Of a stretch of 64,000 nt of DNA, positions 61,401-64,000 are shown piece by piece; position 1 is the stretch's first letter, and each line of letters begins with the position of its first letter. The position numbers and the translations under genes are program-made. The stretch is from Adiantum capillus-veneris (Eukaryota; Streptophyta; Polypodiopsida; Polypodiales; Pteridaceae). A model generated the notes under the pieces. That model searched no databases and had not been told where the DNA came from. It saw nothing but the letters and a program-made list of their open reading frames with translations. The DNA lies in assembly GCA_014529385.2 (NCBI GenBank), contig CM043959.1, forward strand, positions 92,909,029 to 92,973,028. Reading direction: 5' to 3'.

Positions 61401-64000
61401 CCATGATAGGTTTTACATTGGGGGTTGGTTACAAGGTCCACCACTTGTCCAAGCTAACTGTATTGAAACCTAGAGAGAAACAAAGGTCCACTACTTATCC
61501 AAGCTAGGATCCATTGAAAGATGGAGAGAACGATGCTGCACCATTTGTCGAAGCTAAGTCTATTGAAACATGGTGGGTTTACGTTCAAGTTCCAACACTT
61601 GTCCAAGCTATTATCGCTAGTAGCATCAGTGGTTTTGTCTCAAGATTCACCACTTTTTCACTCTATGTCATTATATTAGGAATATTTGGGTATTAAGGTC
61701 CACCACTTGTCCAACCTATAAGCCTATCTTTTAAAGGTTATTCTTTCTCACCACTTGGAGTGACCATGATAGGTTTTACATGGGGGTTTGAGTTCCAAGG
61801 TCCACCACTTGTCCAAGCAAACTCTATTAATCATAGAGAGAAGCAAAGGTCCACCACTTGTCCAAGCTAGGGTCCATTGAAACATGGAGAGAAGGATGCT
61901 CCACCATTTGTCCAAGATAGGCTCCATTGAAACATGAAGAGAAGCAATGTGCACCATGTCTCCAAGATGCTAGGATCCATCTAAATACCTTCAACCCACC
62001 ATATGTCGTAGATGGGGGGTTTACATTCAAGGTCCACCACTTGTCCAACCTATAAGTCTATATCTTAAAGGTTATTCTTTCTTACCACTTGGAGTGACCA
62101 TGATAGGTTTTATATGGGGGTTTGGCTCCAAGCTCCACCACTTGTCCAAGCTAACTCTATTGAAACAGAGAGAGAATCAAAGGTCCACCACTTGTCCAAG
62201 CTAGGGTCCAAGCTAGGGTCCATTGAAACATGGAGAGAAGGATGCTCCAGCATTTTTCCAAGATAGGCTCCATTGAAACATGACGAGAAGCAAGCTGCAC
62301 CATGTCTCTAAGATGCTAGGCTCCATCGAAAAACATTAAACCCATGATAGGTCGTAGATAAGGGGTTTACATTCAAGGTCCAACACTTGTCCTACCTATT
62401 ATTGGTAGTAGCCTGAGTGGTTTGGTCTCAAGATTCACCACTTTTCCACTCTATGTCATTATATTAAGAATATGTGGGTGTTAAGGTCCACCACTTGTAC
62501 AACCTATAAGGCTACATCTCAAAGGTTATTATTTCTTACCACTTGGAGTGACCATGATAGGTTTTACATGGGGGTTTGGTTTCAAGTTCCACCACTTGTC
62601 CAAGCTAACTCTATTGAATTATAGAGAGAAGCAAAGGTCCACCACTTGTCTAAGCTAGGCTCCATTGAAACATGGAGAGAAGGATGCTCCATCATTTCTC
62701 AAAGCTAACTCTATCTAAACATGGGGGGTTTACGTTCAAGGTCCACCACTTCTCCAAGCTATTATCGCTAGTAGCATGAGTGGTTTTGTCTCAAGATTCA
62801 CCACTTTATCACTCTATGTCATTATATTAAGGATATCAGGGTGTTAAGGTCCACCACTTGTCCAACCTATAAGGCTATATCTTAAAGGTTATTCTTTCTC
62901 ACGACTTGGAGTGACCATGATAGGTTTTACATTGGGGTTTGGTTCCAAGGTCCACCACTTGTCCAAGCTAACTCTATTGAAACCTAGAGAGAAACAATGG
63001 TCCACTACTTGTCCAAGCTAGGCTCCATTGAAAGATGGAGAGAACGATGCTCCACCATTTGTCGAAGCTATCTCTATTGAAAAATGGGGGGTTTACGTTC
63101 AAGTTCCACCACTTGTCCAAGCTATTATTGCTAGTAGCATGAGTGGTTTTGTCTCAAGATTCACCACTTTTTCACTCTATGTCATTATATTAAGAATATT
63201 TGGGTGCTAAGGTCCACCACTTGTGGAACCTATAAGCCTAAATTTAAAGGTTATTCTTTCTCACCACTTGGAGTGACCATGATACGTTTTACATGGGGGT
63301 TTGAGTTCCAAGGTCCACCACTTGTCCAAGCAAACTCTATTGAATCATAGAGAGAAGCAAAGGTCCACCACTTGTCCAAGCTAGGGTCAATTGAAACATG
63401 GAGAGAAGGATGCTGCACCATTTGTCCAAGATAGGCTCCATCGAAAAATGAAGAGAAGCAAGATACACCATGTCTCCAAGATGCTAGGCTTCATCGAAAT
63501 ACCTTAAACCCAGGATATTTTGTACATGGGCGGTTTACATTCAAGGTCCGATACTTGTCCAAGCTATTATCGCTAGTAGCATGAGTGGATTTGTCTCAAG
63601 ATTCACCACTTTTCCACTCTATGTCATTATATTAAGAATATGTGGGTGTTAAGGTTCACCACTTTTCCAACCTATAAGTCTATATCTTAAAGGTTATTCT
63701 TTCTCACGACTGGAGTGACCATGATAGGTTTTACATTGGGGTTTGGTTCCAAGGTCCACCACTTGTCCAAGCTAACTCTATTGAAACATAGAGAGAAGCA
63801 AAGGTCCACCACTTGTCCAAGCTAGGGTCCATTGAAACATGGAGAGAAGGATGCTCCACCATTTGTCCAAGATAGACTCCATTCAAACATGAAGAGAAGC
63901 AAGGTGCACCATGTCTTCAAGATGCTAGACTCCATCTAAATACCTTAAACCCACCATATTTCGTAGATGGGGGGTTTATATTCAAGGTCCACCACTTGTC
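55479..64000. repeat. Satellite block D, right part
   Basis: Unit markers (CATGATAGG.TTTACAT) fall near 55590, 56032, 56390, 56751, 57192, 57528, 57969, 58331, 58693, 59136, 59471, 59914, 60277, 60611, 61048, 61408, 61768, 62100, 62549, 62914, 63282 and 63720. Spacings cycle through about 441, 336, 441, 362, 362 bp with occasional loss or gain of a unit. The block continues past the window edge. No gene. Confidence 0.93.

Noticed and set aside
37970..64000. Recurrent 60-90 codon ORFs in the satellite on both strands
   Set aside because: They repeat with the array, are open on both strands at once and begin wherever ATG occurs in the monomer. No codon-level constraint is visible.
37970..64000. 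CRISPR-like array
   Set aside because: Spacers are themselves repeated and similar between units; this is a eukaryotic satellite.

Overview
The window is repeat-dominated nuclear DNA of a large-genome land plant. The evidence is Ty3/gypsy and Ty1/copia elements primed by initiator Met-tRNA, a chromodomain-type integrase, plant-style FCP1-like DLNG/DLEG motifs, GT-AG introns up to about 6.7 kb and long satellite blocks. A fern or other non-seed plant is my guess; the sequence does not settle it. No rRNA, tRNA or CRISPR was seen.

Layout, + strand coordinates. 1-10.2 kb: a decayed gypsy element. Its integrase is split by a 3,974-bp short-LTR non-autonomous element (342-4315). Downstream lies a long, broken antisense coiled-coil ORF (about 10165-6952, minus). 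10.2-13.5 kb: no gene, with one satellite block. 13763-23005: a young gypsy element with 807-bp LTRs that look identical by eye and a perfect 5-bp target duplication. It is split in pol by a 1.9-kb insert. 23.6-30.2 kb: a large intron holding an inverted satellite block and a fold-back structure flanked by 595-bp direct repeats. 30.2-37.9 kb: exons of a host gene. 38-64 kb: a hierarchical satellite, interrupted by a copia element (47996-53413) and a solo LTR (54730-55478).

The most interesting object is the minus-strand host gene. I reconstruct five exons from 37900 to 13564, joined by GT-AG introns in compatible phase. They encode a ParB-N-like domain with a DGQH motif, a degenerate beta-class N6/N4 DNA-methyltransferase-like domain, an acidic linker, a SET domain, and two FCP1/HAD-like phosphatase domains, the first followed by a SAP-like helix pair. 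The reading frame has no frameshift over about 1,700 codons. It has seven in-frame stops, each explainable by one C-to-T change, and the young gypsy element sits inside its last recognised exon. This copy is therefore either a recently silenced pseudogene or, much less likely, needs stop recoding or editing. If real, the ParB / methyltransferase / SET / FCP1 combination looks like a chromatin or DNA-modification protein of unfamiliar architecture. Introns and 5' flank of this gene are filled with the satellite whose core is GGTCCACCACTTGTCCAA.
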